DNA of 64,000 nt from Neobacillus citreus (GTDB lineage: Bacteria; Bacillota; Bacilli; Bacillales; Cytobacillaceae): the NCBI RefSeq assembly GCF_018343545.2, contig NZ_JAGYPE020000023.1, positions 1 through 64,000 on the forward strand, in the 5' to 3' direction. Position numbers and translations under genes: made by a program. Every line of letters begins with the position of its first letter. The first letter of the stretch is position 1. Shown in pieces: positions 45,078 through 54,821 of the stretch. The notes under the pieces were generated by a model. The model did not search any database, had not been told where the DNA came from, and was given only the letters and a program-made list of their open reading frames with translations.

Positions 45078-45154
45078 TTGACAAAATAATTGTTTTTTGC
45101 ATGACATACAATATATAGGGGTGTCGAAAATATTTTCGGTACTATATATTGATT
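45078..45154 (+). promoter_or_regulatory. nrdJ promoter region with paired NrdR boxes
   Basis: Two boxes resembling the NrdR consensus ACACWATATATWGTGT are seen: ATACAATATATAGGGG at 45106-45121 (13 of 16 matches) and GTACTATATATTGATT at 45139-45154 (11 of 16). Their starts are 33 bp apart, close to three helical turns, as expected for cooperative NrdR binding. A TTGACA at 45078 and a TACAAT inside box 1 may be promoter hexamers, though their spacing is long. No cobalamin riboswitch is visible in the 329-bp gap. Confidence 0.65.
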
Positions 45155-45273
45155 TTTTGTTGCCATGCTATGTTCATATATGGTAACTTAAATTTATTAA
45201 ATCAACTAGATAAGCAAAAGCTTACTAGATTCTTACACAAGATAGAGAATATATAGATAAAGGAGTTGTATTC

Positions 45274-47829
45274 ATGTCTGTAGTTTTTAGACAAGAATTG
45301 AATATTGATTTTGGGAGGTTGAATGAGGATATCCGCCTATTTCCACAGGTGCACCCGGTCACCCCTGATATGAAAATAACTCACAAGGGTGTTTCGCGTT
45401 TAGTCATGTTAGACCGCTACACCTTCAAAGATACTGAAAAAATCACCCTCACAAATGGCGACTTTGTTGTTCTTACGATTAAAGAAGATCCAAAATTCCC
45501 GGCACGCGGCTTAGGATACATTCAGGAAATCGATTGGGAGAAGAAGAAAGCTAAGGTTTTAGTAGAAGAGGAATTTAGAGGTGTCCTCGATGGTGAAGCA
45601 GCAGAAACTGGAGTTATTTTTAGTTCGCTCGATGTCATTGAGAAGCCGTTAGAGCTTTTCTATGAGCAGATTGCTAAACGTGTTGCGACTGGCATTGCTG
45701 CTGTAGAAGAGACGGAAGAGAAGCGCATCGAATGGACAGAAAAGTTCTATCAAGAGCTAGTGAGCTTGAACTTCATTCCGGCCGGCCGTGTTCTTTATGG
45801 CGCGGGATCTGGCACTGAGGTAACTTATTTCAACTGCTATGTAATGCCGTTCGTAGCGGATTCCCGTGAAGGAATCTCTGACCACCGCAAGCAGGTAATG
45901 GAAATCATGAGCCGCGGCGGCGGTGTTGGAACCAATGGTTCGACATTACGGCCAAGGAATACCTTGGCAAGAGGCGTAAACGGCAAATCGTCTGGTTCGG
46001 TTTCTTGGTTAGATGATATTGCGAAGTTGACTCACCTTGTTGAGCAGGGTGGCTCGCGCAGGGGCGCCCAGATGATCATGCTGGCGGACTGGCATCCTGA
46101 CATCATTGAATTCATTATTTCTAAGATGCAAAATCCTAGAATCCTTAGATTCTTAATTGAAAATACATCTGATGAAACAATCAAAAAGCTTGCTAAAGAA
46201 AAGCTGAAATTTAAACCATTCACCCTTCAAGAAGAAGCGATGTACCAAGGAATTGTAAATTATAAAAACATTCCTGGTTATGGTGGTTTCAGCGAATCAA
46301 TTATTGCAGATGCTGAGGAAAAACTCGCAACTGGCGGTACTTATTCAGTTCATAATCCAGAGTTCCTCACTGGAGCAAACATCTCTGTTTGCTTGACGAA
46401 GGAATTTATGGAAGCTGTTGAAAATGATGGTGAATATGAACTTCGTTTCCCTTACGTAGAAAACTACGGCCAAGAGGAAATGAAAATCTATAATGAAAAA
46501 TGGCATGAAGTTGGAGATGTTCGTGAGTGGGAAAGACTGGGCCATAAAGTTCGTGTGTACAAAAAAATTAAGGCAAAAGAACTTTGGAACTTAGTTAATA
46601 TTTGTGCGACTTACTCTGCAGAACCTGGTATCTTCTTCATTGATAATGCAAATGACATGACAAATGCTAAAGCATATGGTCAGCAGGTAGTAGCAACGAA
46701 TCCATGTGGTGAGCAGCCTCTTGCACCATTTTCCGTCTGTAACCTTGCTGCAGTAAACCTTGCAGAAATGGCGGATAAGGAAACTAAGACAGTTGACTTT
46801 GAAAAGTTAAAAAATACAGTAGCAGTCGGTGTCCGTATGCAGGACAACGTCATCAATGCTACTCCATACTTCCTAGACGAAAACAAAAAGCAAGCACTTG
46901 GTGAACGCCGCGTCGGTCTTGGGGTAATGGGTCTGCACGACCTGCTTATCTACTGCGAAACTGAGTACGGTTCACCTGAAGGAAATAACCTGGTCGATCA
47001 AGTTTTCGAAACAATTGCAACTACAGCTTACAAAGAATCTGTTGAATTGGCGAAAGAAAAGGGAAGCTTCCCATTCTTAACTGGTGAAACACTTGAGGAA
47101 ACAAACCGCTTGCGCCAAGCATTCATTAATACCGGATTTATGAAGAAAATGCCTGAAGAAATCCGTGAATCTATTGTGGAAAACGGAATAAGGAATTCCC
47201 ATTTGCTAACTGTTGCTCCAACGGGTTCCACTGGTACCATGGTTGGCGTTTCAACTGGATTAGAGCCTTATTTCTCATTCTCATATTTCCGCAGCGGACG
47301 CCTTGGTAAATTTATCGAAGTAAAAGCAGACATCGTTCAAGAGTATTTAGACCGTAACCCAGAAGCAGATTCAAATAACCTGCCAAACTGGTTTGTGACT
47401 GCGATGAATCTTGCTCCTGAGGCACACGCAGATGTCCAATGTGTCATCCAGCGCTGGATTGACAGTTCCATCAGTAAAACAGTTAATGCACCAAAAGGAT
47501 ACAGCGTTGAGCAGGTTGAAAAGGTATACGAGCGTTTATATCGCGGCGGTGCAAAAGGTGGTACTGTCTATGTGGACGGTTCACGTGATTCTCAGGTTTT
47601 AACATTGAAAGCTGAAGAAAACACAAATGAACAATTATCTATCTTTGAAAAAGAAGAAAAGCAGCATGTAGTCTTAGTCGAAACCATCACTGACCTTCGT
47701 TCAACAGACGTAACGATTGGTTCTGAAGTCGGCAACACATGCCCGGTATGCCGCAAAGGAAAAGTTAAAGAAATTGGCGGCTGTAATACATGCACAAACT
47801 GTGGCGCACAATTAAAGTGTGGTCTATAA
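45274..47829 (+). CDS. nrdJ: class II (B12-dependent) ribonucleotide reductase NrdJ
   Basis: 851-aa adenosylcobalamin-dependent ribonucleotide reductase, making dNTP precursors from rNTP/rNDP in an oxygen-independent way. Key stretches are FNCYVMPFVADSREGISDH (active Cys), RGGGVGTNGSTLRPRN, the N-x-C-x-E site ATNPCGEQPLAPFSVCN and APTGSTGTMVGVSTGLE. The tail has CPVCRKGK, then CNTCTNCGAQLKC, for redox recycling and/or zinc. AAAGGAG lies 8 nt before the ATG. NrdR boxes upstream suggest control by dNTP status. As I remember, B. subtilis 168 lacks this class, so it is an addition that suits low-oxygen life. Confidence 0.93.
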   Translation: MSVVFRQELNIDFGRLNEDIRLFPQVHPVTPDMKITHKGVSRLVMLDRYTFKDTEKITLTNGDFVVLTIKEDPKFPARGLGYIQEIDWEKKKAKVLVEEEFRGVLDGEAAETGVIFSSLDVIEKPLELFYEQIAKRVATGIAAVEETEEKRIEWTEKFYQELVSLNFIPAGRVLYGAGSGTEVTYFNCYVMPFVADSREGISDHRKQVMEIMSRGGGVGTNGSTLRPRNTLARGVNGKSSGSVSWLDDIAKLTHLVEQGGSRRGAQMIMLADWHPDIIEFIISKMQNPRILRFLIENTSDETIKKLAKEKLKFKPFTLQEEAMYQGIVNYKNIPGYGGFSESIIADAEEKLATGGTYSVHNPEFLTGANISVCLTKEFMEAVENDGEYELRFPYVENYGQEEMKIYNEKWHEVGDVREWERLGHKVRVYKKIKAKELWNLVNICATYSAEPGIFFIDNANDMTNAKAYGQQVVATNPCGEQPLAPFSVCNLAAVNLAEMADKETKTVDFEKLKNTVAVGVRMQDNVINATPYFLDENKKQALGERRVGLGVMGLHDLLIYCETEYGSPEGNNLVDQVFETIATTAYKESVELAKEKGSFPFLTGETLEETNRLRQAFINTGFMKKMPEEIRESIVENGIRNSHLLTVAPTGSTGTMVGVSTGLEPYFSFSYFRSGRLGKFIEVKADIVQEYLDRNPEADSNNLPNWFVTAMNLAPEAHADVQCVIQRWIDSSISKTVNAPKGYSVEQVEKVYERLYRGGAKGGTVYVDGSRDSQVLTLKAEENTNEQLSIFEKEEKQHVVLVETITDLRSTDVTIGSEVGNTCPVCRKGKVKEIGGCNTCTNCGAQLKCGL

Positions 47830-47839
47830 AATGCTTTTG

Positions 47840-47876
47840 AGAGAGGATGGAGATTTACTCCATTCTCTTATTTTTT
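47840..47876 (+). terminator. nrdJ terminator
   Basis: Imperfect stem GAGAGGATGGAG / CTCCATTCTC with loop ATTTA and T6 tail. Confidence 0.8.
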
Positions 47877-48054
47877 ATATTTATTTTGCCCAAACCGGTG
47901 CCCTTCAAAACAATAGGGGGCATATTAAATTTGACCGTTTCATGACACATAAAAAACTACATACGGTCTTTATATTGTTTTGCTAGATTAAAAACATAAA
48001 CAAAGCTACAGCAGCATATGTGGACATTTTGTGAAACCCAGACAAAACACTTTA

Positions 48055-48079
48055 CATAGGGTAGGGGGGTATAGTAACA
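48055..48079 (+). promoter_or_regulatory. CsoR-like operator upstream of copZ
   Basis: CATAGGGTAGGGGGGTATAG, about 60 bp before copZ, has the GGGGGGTATA core with a left TA-GGGT arm like CsoR copper-repressor operators of bacilli. It would repress copZA in the absence of Cu(I). csoR itself is not adjacent. Call is by motif resemblance only. Confidence 0.5.
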
Positions 48080-48129
48080 TAAAATTAGAAATCAAAAATA
48101 ACAAATACATTTTTGAAAGGATGATTAAC

Positions 48130-48336
48130 ATGGAAAAAGTAACATTAAACGTAAAAGGAATGTCTTGTGGACATTGTGTAAAGGCGGTTGAAGGAAGCGT
48201 TGGGACCCTGGATGGTGTCACTGCCGTTAAGGTGAATTTAGACGCAGCAACGGTTGATGTCGAGTTCAACCCGCAAACCGTCAGCCTCGATCAAATCAAA
48301 GAAACAATTGATGATCAAGGCTATGATGTAGTTTAA
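48130..48336 (+). CDS. copZ: copper chaperone CopZ
   Basis: 68-aa cytosolic HMA-domain chaperone that binds Cu(I) and hands it to CopA. The metal loop is GMSCGHC (C13-x2-C16), with the His between the cysteines typical of bacillar CopZ. Tail GYDVV is also characteristic. The ATG at 48130 has AAAGGAT upstream; the longer frame reaching 48031 runs over the putative operator and is rejected. It is followed 40 nt later by copA. Copper-responsive CsoR-like control is suggested. Confidence 0.93.
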   Translation: MEKVTLNVKGMSCGHCVKAVEGSVGTLDGVTAVKVNLDAATVDVEFNPQTVSLDQIKETIDDQGYDVV

Positions 48337-48376
48337 AAAGACAATTTCAACTCACTATATGAGGAGTTGACTTACT

Positions 48377-50791
48377 ATGAGTCAAACTATAAAAGAAACA
48401 AGCCTGCAAATTTCCGGTATGACCTGTGCAGCCTGTGCGGCCAGAATTGAAAAGGGTCTGAAAAAACTAACCGGAGTAGAAACAGCAACTGTCAATCTTG
48501 CATTAGAAAAATCGGCAATTAAGTACGATCCTTCCCAGATAAAACTGGAAGAAATCGAACAGAAGATTAAAGATTTAGGCTATGATGTCGTAACCGAAAA
48601 AGTGGAATTTGATATTACAGGAATGACTTGCGCAGCCTGCTCGGCACGGATTGAAAAGGGCTTAAATAAGCTAGATGGCATCACAAAGGCAAACGTTAAC
48701 CTGGCACTTGAAAAAGCAACTGTAGAATACAACGGTTCCGCCCTGACAACTGCAGACATCATAAAAAAGGTTGAAAATCTTGGCTACTGGGCAAGACTCA
48801 AAGAGGAAACAAAAGATCAAGTAGACCATCGCCAAAAGGAAATCCAAAAGCAATCAAAAAAATTTATCTTCTCGGCAATTTTGTCTTTTCCGCTTTTATG
48901 GGCAATGGCAGGGCATTTTTCGTTTACATCTTTTATTTGGGTACCGGATATGTTCATGAATCCATGGTTTCAACTGCTCCTCGCTACACCGGTTCAATTC
49001 TTAATTGGCGGCCAGTTTTACATCGGTGCCTATAAAGCCTTAAAAAATAAAAGTGCCAACATGGATGTACTTGTTGCATTGGGAACATCGGCCGCTTATT
49101 TTTACAGTTTATATTTGTCGATCACCACGATTGGCAAAGGTGTTCATATGGTGGAACTCTATTATGAAACCAGTGCTGTTTTAATCACCTTAATCATATT
49201 AGGCAAGCTTTTTGAAGCAAGAGCAAAGGGACGATCCTCAGAGGCAATCAAAAAATTGATGGGGCTCCAAGCCAAAACGGCTAATGTAAACCGCGATGGC
49301 CGCGAAATGGAAATCCCGATTGAAGAAGTCATTGTCGGCGATATCCTTTACATCAAGCCAGGCGAAAAAATTCCTGTTGACGGCAGAATTGTAGAGGGCC
49401 AATCTGCTATCGATGAGACAATGCTGACCGGTGAAAGTGTTCCGGTTGATAAAAAAATTGGCGATGAAGTCATCGGAGCCACGCTGAACAAAAATGGTTT
49501 TCTAAAAGTTGAAGCAACAAAGGTTGGCCGGGATACCGCTTTAGCACAAATTATTAAAGTGGTTGAAGAGGCGCAGGGCTCCAAAGCCCCTATCCAACGG
49601 CTTGCCGACAAAATATCCGGAGTTTTTGTTCCAGTTGTCGTGACCATTGCTGTAATAACCTTTATGATCTGGTATTTGTGGGTAGAACCCGGTAATTTCG
49701 CTGAAGGCTTAGAAAAAATGATTGCTGTATTAGTGATCGCCTGTCCGTGTGCTTTAGGATTGGCGACACCTACCTCAATCATGGCCGGTTCCGGTCGTTC
49801 CGCTGAATATGGAATTCTTTTTAAAGGCGGCGAACATTTGGAAATGACCCACCGCATCACAACGGTGGTTTTGGATAAAACGGGTACAGTAACAAATGGG
49901 ACACCGGTGTTAACTGATGTCCGCCACACCAATTCAATTACTGAGGAAGAATTTTTAAGCTTGGTTGGTTCGGCTGAAAAGCAATCAGAACATCCGCTTG
50001 CCCAGGCCATTGTGCAGGGAATTAAAGACAAGGGTGTATTATTAAAGGAGCCAACCGATTTTGAAGCCATCCCCGGTTTTGGAATAAAAGCGTCACTGGA
50101 AGGAAAGCAATTAATAATTGGTACAAGAAAGCTTATGACGAAATTTAATGTGGAAATTGAAGCTGTACTTCCTCAAATGGAAGAACTCGAAAGAGCCGGG
50201 AAAACTGCAATGTTAGCGGCTATCGACGGGCAATATGCAGGGATTGTGGCGGTCGCTGATACAATTAAAGCAACCTCCAAAACAGCCATCAGCCGCCTCA
50301 AAAAGATGGGTCTTGAGGTTATCATGATTACTGGTGATAATCAGCAGACAGCAAAGGCCATAGCAGGCCAAGCAGGAATTGACACCGTCATCGCGGAGGT
50401 TTTGCCTGAAGGAAAAGCAGCAGAAATTAAAAAGCTGCAAGCGGAAGGCAAGAAAGTGGCAATGGTCGGGGACGGCATTAATGATGCACCTGCTCTTGCC
50501 GTGGCAGATATTGGAATGGCCATTGGGACAGGCACCGATGTCGCCATGGAAGCGGCTGATATCACGCTCATTCGCGGTGACTTAAACAGCATTGCAGATG
50601 CTATCTTCATGAGCAAAAAAACAATCACAAACATAAAGCAGAACTTATTCTGGGCGATGGCCTACAATTCCCTGGGCATTCCGATTGCAGCCCTTGGGTT
50701 CCTAGCTCCTTGGCTAGCTGGGGCAGCAATGGCGTTCAGTTCGGTGTCTGTTGTTCTGAACGCACTTAGATTACAAAAAGTTAAACTATAA
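48377..50791 (+). CDS. copA: copper-translocating P-type ATPase CopA
   Basis: 804-aa P1B-type ATPase that exports Cu(I) from the cytoplasm. Two N-terminal HMA domains ([10 protein letters not shown] and [10 protein letters not shown]) precede eight membrane helices with the CPC transport motif at C456-P-C458. The phosphorylated Asp500 is in [20 protein letters not shown] (HP motif) and [14 protein letters not shown] are intact. It shares the copZ transcript. A terminator follows. The complete set of motifs and the CPC ion site make Cu(I) transport very likely. Confidence 0.96.
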   Translation: MSQTIKETSLQISGMTCAACAARIEKGLKKLTGVETATVNLALEKSAIKYDPSQIKLEEIEQKIKDLGYDVVTEKVEFDITGMTCAACSARIEKGLNKLDGITKANVNLALEKATVEYNGSALTTADIIKKVENLGYWARLKEETKDQVDHRQKEIQKQSKKFIFSAILSFPLLWAMAGHFSFTSFIWVPDMFMNPWFQLLLATPVQFLIGGQFYIGAYKALKNKSANMDVLVALGTSAAYFYSLYLSITTIGKGVHMVELYYETSAVLITLIILGKLFEARAKGRSSEAIKKLMGLQAKTANVNRDGREMEIPIEEVIVGDILYIKPGEKIPVDGRIVEGQSAIDETMLTGESVPVDKKIGDEVIGATLNKNGFLKVEATKVGRDTALAQIIKVVEEAQGSKAPIQRLADKISGVFVPVVVTIAVITFMIWYLWVEPGNFAEGLEKMIAVLVIACPCALGLATPTSIMAGSGRSAEYGILFKGGEHLEMTHRITTVVLDKTGTVTNGTPVLTDVRHTNSITEEEFLSLVGSAEKQSEHPLAQAIVQGIKDKGVLLKEPTDFEAIPGFGIKASLEGKQLIIGTRKLMTKFNVEIEAVLPQMEELERAGKTAMLAAIDGQYAGIVAVADTIKATSKTAISRLKKMGLEVIMITGDNQQTAKAIAGQAGIDTVIAEVLPEGKAAEIKKLQAEGKKVAMVGDGINDAPALAVADIGMAIGTGTDVAMEAADITLIRGDLNSIADAIFMSKKTITNIKQNLFWAMAYNSLGIPIAALGFLAPWLAGAAMAFSSVSVVLNALRLQKVKL

Positions 50792-50797
50792 ATTTTT

Positions 50798-50828
50798 AAA
50801 AGGCTGACACACAATTGTCAGCCTTTTC
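50798..50828 (+). terminator. copZA terminator
   Basis: Stem AAAAGGCTGACA / TGTCAGCCTTTT with loop CACAAT after copA. Confidence 0.85.
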
Positions 50829-50893
50829 CTGCGTTTTCACCATTGCCAGCAAGTATACTTTACTTATCAAAAAAAGCAATCAGGTGATTTCAA

Positions 50894-51604
50894 ATGAACC
50901 AAATTTTATTGATTGAGGATGAACGAAGCGTATCAGATGTAATCAAAGCTTATTTAGAGAAGAACGGCTACAAAGTCTACTGGGCTGGCAATGGATCAAA
51001 AGGATTGGAAATCTTTAAATCAACGAATATAGCCCTTGTTATTCTCGACCTGATGCTCCCCGATATGGCTGGAGAGGATGTTTGCAAAATTATGCGGGAA
51101 ACATCAGATGTCCATATTTTTATGCTGACAGCAAAAGGTTCTCTAAATGACCGTGTTGAAGGATTGAATATTGGCGCCGATGAATATCTAGTTAAACCCT
51201 TCAGTCCAAGGGAATTGACAGCAAGGGTCAATGCTCTTTTCCGCAGATTAAACGGCACAAACTCATCAGTCTGGATGATTTTTGATGATGGGAACTTATC
51301 CATTCATTTTGAAAAAAGGCTGGTTACCGTGAGGGGAGAAGAAATCCCGTTCACACCGAATGAATTTGATATTCTCTGGGCATTAGCGGCTAGTAAGGGC
51401 AAGGTATTATCAAGAGAGCAGCTAATTGGGAAGGTATATGGTGAAAATTTTGATGGCTTTGATCGGACTATTGATGTCCATATCAAAAATATCCGCAAGA
51501 AAATTGAAATGGATACGAGAAACCCAAAATATATTATCACGGTCCTGAAAGCAGGCTATAAATTTGGCGGTGAGCTAAAATGCATTCCATTAGCCGCAGA
51601 TTAA
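50894..51604 (+). CDS. OmpR-family response regulator
   Basis: 236-aa two-component transcription regulator. The receiver domain (residues 1-115) has the acidic pair in IEDERSV, the phospho-acceptor Asp52 in LDLMLPD and Lys in VKPFSPREL. The C-terminal winged helix includes FTPNEFDILWALAASKGKVLSREQLI and TIDVHIKNIRKKIE. It is translationally coupled to the sensor kinase that follows (25-bp overlap). The signal is unknown. The genes directly follow copA, so an envelope or copper stress role is possible but not shown. Confidence 0.88.
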   Translation: MNQILLIEDERSVSDVIKAYLEKNGYKVYWAGNGSKGLEIFKSTNIALVILDLMLPDMAGEDVCKIMRETSDVHIFMLTAKGSLNDRVEGLNIGADEYLVKPFSPRELTARVNALFRRLNGTNSSVWMIFDDGNLSIHFEKRLVTVRGEEIPFTPNEFDILWALAASKGKVLSREQLIGKVYGENFDGFDRTIDVHIKNIRKKIEMDTRNPKYIITVLKAGYKFGGELKCIPLAAD

Positions 51605-52956
51605 GTTTATTTTTTATTGCTTGCACCATTGCCTCTATCCTGCTTGTGACATTGACTGTAAATCTTACAGTTACCAATAAATTTAATCAATACATGATGG
51701 ACATTCAAAACAAGAGGTACGAAAGAATTATTGCCTATTTTGAAGATGCCTATAAAAAAGATGGCAGATTAACAGAAAATACCGGAATTGAACTCATGCA
51801 TGAGGCCTATATGGGCAATTATTGCATTACGTTAAGGGACCAGCATGAGCAAACGATTTGGGGAATGGACCCGAAGGAAATCAAAAACCAATTAAACATG
51901 GGGACAATGCCAGTCCAGCAAAAAGGAGTTTATACCACAAAGACATTTAAGCTTAATGAGGAAGATAAAGTAGTTGGCTATGTGGATATCGGCCAGTATT
52001 CTTCTGTCCTCTTAACGGAGGAAGATCAAAACTTTAAATCGTCCATAAATAAAAGCATAATTGCCAGCGGACTGTTGACCCTCCTCATCATAACTGGTTT
52101 AGGTCTCTATTTTTCGAAGCAATTTTCGAGTCCTATTAAGGAAGTAGCCAAGCTTTCTGTTGACTTGTCCAAGGGAAATTTTAACAGTAAATCCGTTGTG
52201 AAAAGCAACATTCACGAGCTAGAGGACTTGCGAAAAAGTGTAAACATATTGGCTGGTAAATTACAGTTTCAGGATATGCTCAGACAGAGATTAATCTCAG
52301 ATATTTCACATGAAATAAGGACACCGTTAAATGTCCTGCAAAACAATCTAGAAGCCATGATTGACGGGGTATATCCAGTTACGCAAGAAAAGCTTCATTA
52401 TCTAAATGAGGAGGTAATCAGGTTTGGCAGACTGATTAACAACTTAAATGTCTTAAAGGAATTTGAGTCTGAAAGCACCAAGCTTAGTTATGAAATCATC
52501 GAACTTGATCAATTGCTTCTGGAGCTTTGTCGTGATTTTCATGCACCTTCTGAAAAGAAAAAACTTAAAATCGATCTCGCCATTCAACCGGATAAAAAGT
52601 TTTCAATTACCGGAGACAAAGATAAAATCAAGCAGGTATTTGTTAACCTGCTGGCAAATGCCATTAAATTCACTACTGCAGGCGGCAGGATTCTTGTCCA
52701 ATTATATGAAAAGAATGATGATATTATTGTGGAAGTAGTTGATACTGGCATTGGTATTAACAAAGAGGACCTCCCTTTTATTTTCGAAAGATTGTACAGG
52801 GGAGATAAAAGCAGGCAGGAAATTGAGGGAAATGGAATTGGCCTGACCATTGTTAAAAACATCTTACAACTGCACGATGCCTCCATTGAAGCAGAGAGTG
52901 AAGAAGGAATAGGTAGTAAATTTACCATCTGTTTTCCGAAAATAAAAAAGCCTTAA
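51580..52956 (+). CDS. sensor histidine kinase with HAMP domain
   Basis: 458-aa membrane kinase. TM1 at about residues 8-30, an extracytoplasmic sensor region of 125 residues, TM2 at about 156-177, HAMP, then the kinase core. H-box ISDISHEIRTPLN with His244, N box NLLANAIKFTTAGG, G1 DTGIGI, G2 GNGIGLTIV. The external loop has several Tyr and Met but no obvious metal-binding cluster. The start overlaps the regulator gene. Pairs with the OmpR-type regulator. Target genes unknown. Confidence 0.88.
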   Translation: MHSISRRLSLFFIACTIASILLVTLTVNLTVTNKFNQYMMDIQNKRYERIIAYFEDAYKKDGRLTENTGIELMHEAYMGNYCITLRDQHEQTIWGMDPKEIKNQLNMGTMPVQQKGVYTTKTFKLNEEDKVVGYVDIGQYSSVLLTEEDQNFKSSINKSIIASGLLTLLIITGLGLYFSKQFSSPIKEVAKLSVDLSKGNFNSKSVVKSNIHELEDLRKSVNILAGKLQFQDMLRQRLISDISHEIRTPLNVLQNNLEAMIDGVYPVTQEKLHYLNEEVIRFGRLINNLNVLKEFESESTKLSYEIIELDQLLLELCRDFHAPSEKKKLKIDLAIQPDKKFSITGDKDKIKQVFVNLLANAIKFTTAGGRILVQLYEKNDDIIVEVVDTGIGINKEDLPFIFERLYRGDKSRQEIEGNGIGLTIVKNILQLHDASIEAESEEGIGSKFTICFPKIKKP

Positions 52957-52985
52957 GCGCCCAAATAGGGTCTTAAGGCTCTTTT
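52949..52985 (+). terminator. terminator after the histidine kinase gene
   Basis: Stem AGCCTTAAG / CTTAAGGCT with loop CGCCCAAATAGGGT and TCTTTT tail; overlaps the end of the kinase gene and abuts element R3. Confidence 0.8.
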
Positions 52986-52986
52986 A

Positions 52987-53098
52987 GCTAATAAGAAAGT
53001 ATAAAATTTTCCCAAATTTTATACTTTCTTAACGCATAAATTCAACTACGCCTCTGTCATCGTCCTTACGGACTCACCAATCGGCGAGTTTTCATTTA
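52987..53098 (+). repeat. dispersed 112-bp element, full copy (R3)
   Basis: Third copy of the family at 17667 and 26438. The AT-rich palindrome is a perfect 17-bp stem here (AAGAAAGTATAAAATTT / AAATTTTATACTTTCTT) with TCCC loop, followed by the conserved TTCAACTACGCC block and the terminal hairpin (one arm mutated, ACTCACC/GGCGAGT). It lies between the kinase gene and efp, precisely where the gene order departs from B. subtilis. Confidence 0.85.
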
Positions 53099-53102
53099 AC
53101 AA

Positions 53103-53660
53103 TTAAGCTCTGGATACGTAAGTACCTTCAGCTGTGTTGATGATCAAGCGGTCACCTTGGTTAATGAAGAAAGGAACCTGAACAACAAGACCGGTTTCCA
53201 TCGTAGCCGGCTTGGAGCCGCCTGATGCAGTGTCACCTTTAATGCCAGGCTCAGTTTCAGTTACTTCAAGTTCAACCGTGTTTGGCAGTTCAACTCCAAG
53301 TGTTTCGGTTTGGAACATCATGATATGAACTTCCATGTTTTCCTTTAAAAACTTTAATTCATATTCAATGCTTGCAGCAGGCAGTTCAACCTGCTCGTAG
53401 GAATCCATGTCCATAAACACGTGTTGGTCGCCGCTTGCATACAGATACTGCATTTTACGGTTATCAATTTGTGCTTTTTCTACTTTTTCGCCAGCACGGA
53501 ATGTTTTTTCCTGCATGGCTCCGGTACGCAGGTTACGCAATTTAGAGCGGACAAACGCTGCTCCTTTACCAGGTTTTACGTGCTGGAAGTCCATGACGCG
53601 CCATAAGCCGCCATCCACTTCAATGGTTAATCCAGTACGGAAGTCGTTAACAGAAATCAT
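53103..53660 (-). CDS. efp: translation elongation factor P
   Basis: 185-aa ribosome-binding factor that relieves stalling at polyproline. Three beta-barrel domains: KOW-like N-terminal with the loop [10 protein letters not shown] (Lys32 at the tip, modified in bacilli), then the OB domains ([37 protein letters not shown]). The ATG at 53660 has AGGAGG 8 nt upstream; the TTG at 53666 is upstream of the optimum. It is downstream of and co-oriented with yqhT, 21 bp apart. Confidence 0.95.
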   Translation of the reverse strand: MISVNDFRTGLTIEVDGGLWRVMDFQHVKPGKGAAFVRSKLRNLRTGAMQEKTFRAGEKVEKAQIDNRKMQYLYASGDQHVFMDMDSYEQVELPAASIEYELKFLKENMEVHIMMFQTETLGVELPNTVELEVTETEPGIKGDTASGGSKPATMETGLVVQVPFFINQGDRLIINTAEGTYVSRA

Positions 53661-53681
53661 TGGCAAATCCTCCTAAAATAG

Positions 53682-54743
53682 TTACAAAATAATTAAGTCT
53701 TTTGTAGAATGTGTGAGCCTTTCGTTATGATCCTTCGTAATAAGCGTATCGTCTTCAATTCTAACGCCGCCAAGTCCAGGAATATAAATGCCCGGTTCAC
53801 AAGTTACAACCATACCTGGTTCTAAGATAATGTCAGATTTTAATGAAAGAGCCGGTCCCTCGTGAACCTCAAGCCCAATCCCATGTCCGGTGGAATGTCC
53901 AAAGTACTCTCCGTACCCTTGCTCTGTTATGTAGTCCCGAGTTAAAGCATCCGCTTCTTTTCCTGTCATTCCAGGTCTAAAACCATCGATGCCGCGTAAT
54001 TGAGCGTCGAGGACAATCTGATAAATTTCCTTCAGCTTGGCGTCAGGCTCGCCGACAGCAACAGTCCTTGTAATGTCGGAAACATATCCTTTATAATAGG
54101 CACCAAAATCAAGGGTGACCATATCCCCTTTTTCAATGACCTTATCAGAGGCAACACCATGCGGAAGGGCCGAGCGATACCCTGAAGCGACGATGGTATC
54201 AAAGGAAGAAGATACTGCTCCGGCTTTTCTCATAAAGAATTCCAGCTCATTCGATACTTCCAGCTCCGTTTTTCCCGGCCGAAGGAAGTCTAAAATATGT
54301 TTAAATGCGGCATCAGCTATATCCGCTGCTTCCTTTAATATCTTAATCTCTGAATCGGTCTTTATCAAGCGTAACTTTTCGATTAATCCCGAAACAGGGA
54401 CAAGTTCAGCTTCTACCTCTTTTTCATATACTTTAAAGGAAGAGTATGTTAAATAGTCCTCTTCAAAACCTAATTTTTGGATCCCTATTTTTTTCGCCTG
54501 TTCAGCGACTTCTTTAGGAAGCGTATCTGAAAATTTAATGATTTCAAACCCTTCACATTGCTTTTGGGCTTGTTCAACATAACGAAAATCTGTAATAAAT
54601 AGAGCTTTATCAGCACTGATTAAAACAATGCCTGCTGTACCTGTGAAATTTGATATGTAACGGCGGTTATAGGGGCTTGTAATAAGTATGCCATCGATTC
54701 CCTCTGCTGAAAAACTTGACCTTAATTTTTCTAATTTCTCCAT
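53682..54743 (-). CDS. yqhT: Xaa-Pro peptidase YqhT (M24 family)
   Basis: 353-aa cytoplasmic metallopeptidase of the M24B family cleaving X-Pro bonds. The creatinase-like N-terminal domain (DGILITSPYNRRYISNFTG) precedes the pita-bread domain. It bears the metal ligands in VTLDFGAYYKGYVSDITRT (two Asp), FGHSTGHGIGLEVHEGP (His), VVTCEPGIYIPG (Glu) and GVRIEDD (Glu). The ATG at 54743 has AAGGAG 9 nt upstream. It pairs with efp as in B. subtilis; the upstream aroQ gene usually between it and yqhR is missing here. Confidence 0.91.
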   Translation of the reverse strand: MEKLEKLRSSFSAEGIDGILITSPYNRRYISNFTGTAGIVLISADKALFITDFRYVEQAQKQCEGFEIIKFSDTLPKEVAEQAKKIGIQKLGFEEDYLTYSSFKVYEKEVEAELVPVSGLIEKLRLIKTDSEIKILKEAADIADAAFKHILDFLRPGKTELEVSNELEFFMRKAGAVSSSFDTIVASGYRSALPHGVASDKVIEKGDMVTLDFGAYYKGYVSDITRTVAVGEPDAKLKEIYQIVLDAQLRGIDGFRPGMTGKEADALTRDYITEQGYGEYFGHSTGHGIGLEVHEGPALSLKSDIILEPGMVVTCEPGIYIPGLGGVRIEDDTLITKDHNERLTHSTKDLIIL

Positions 54744-54821
54744 CGTGTCCACTCTCCTTTTCCAATCCGTTAACGGACACAATTATTTTATCATAACCAC
54801 ACAAATACGACTAATAACAGT

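Noticed and set aside
44973-45273. Cobalamin riboswitch before nrdJ
   Set aside because: No B12-box sequence or the corresponding long structured leader is present; NrdR-like boxes are.
49348-50070. 240-codon minus-strand frame
   Set aside because: It is antisense to copA and has low-complexity Ser/Thr composition.
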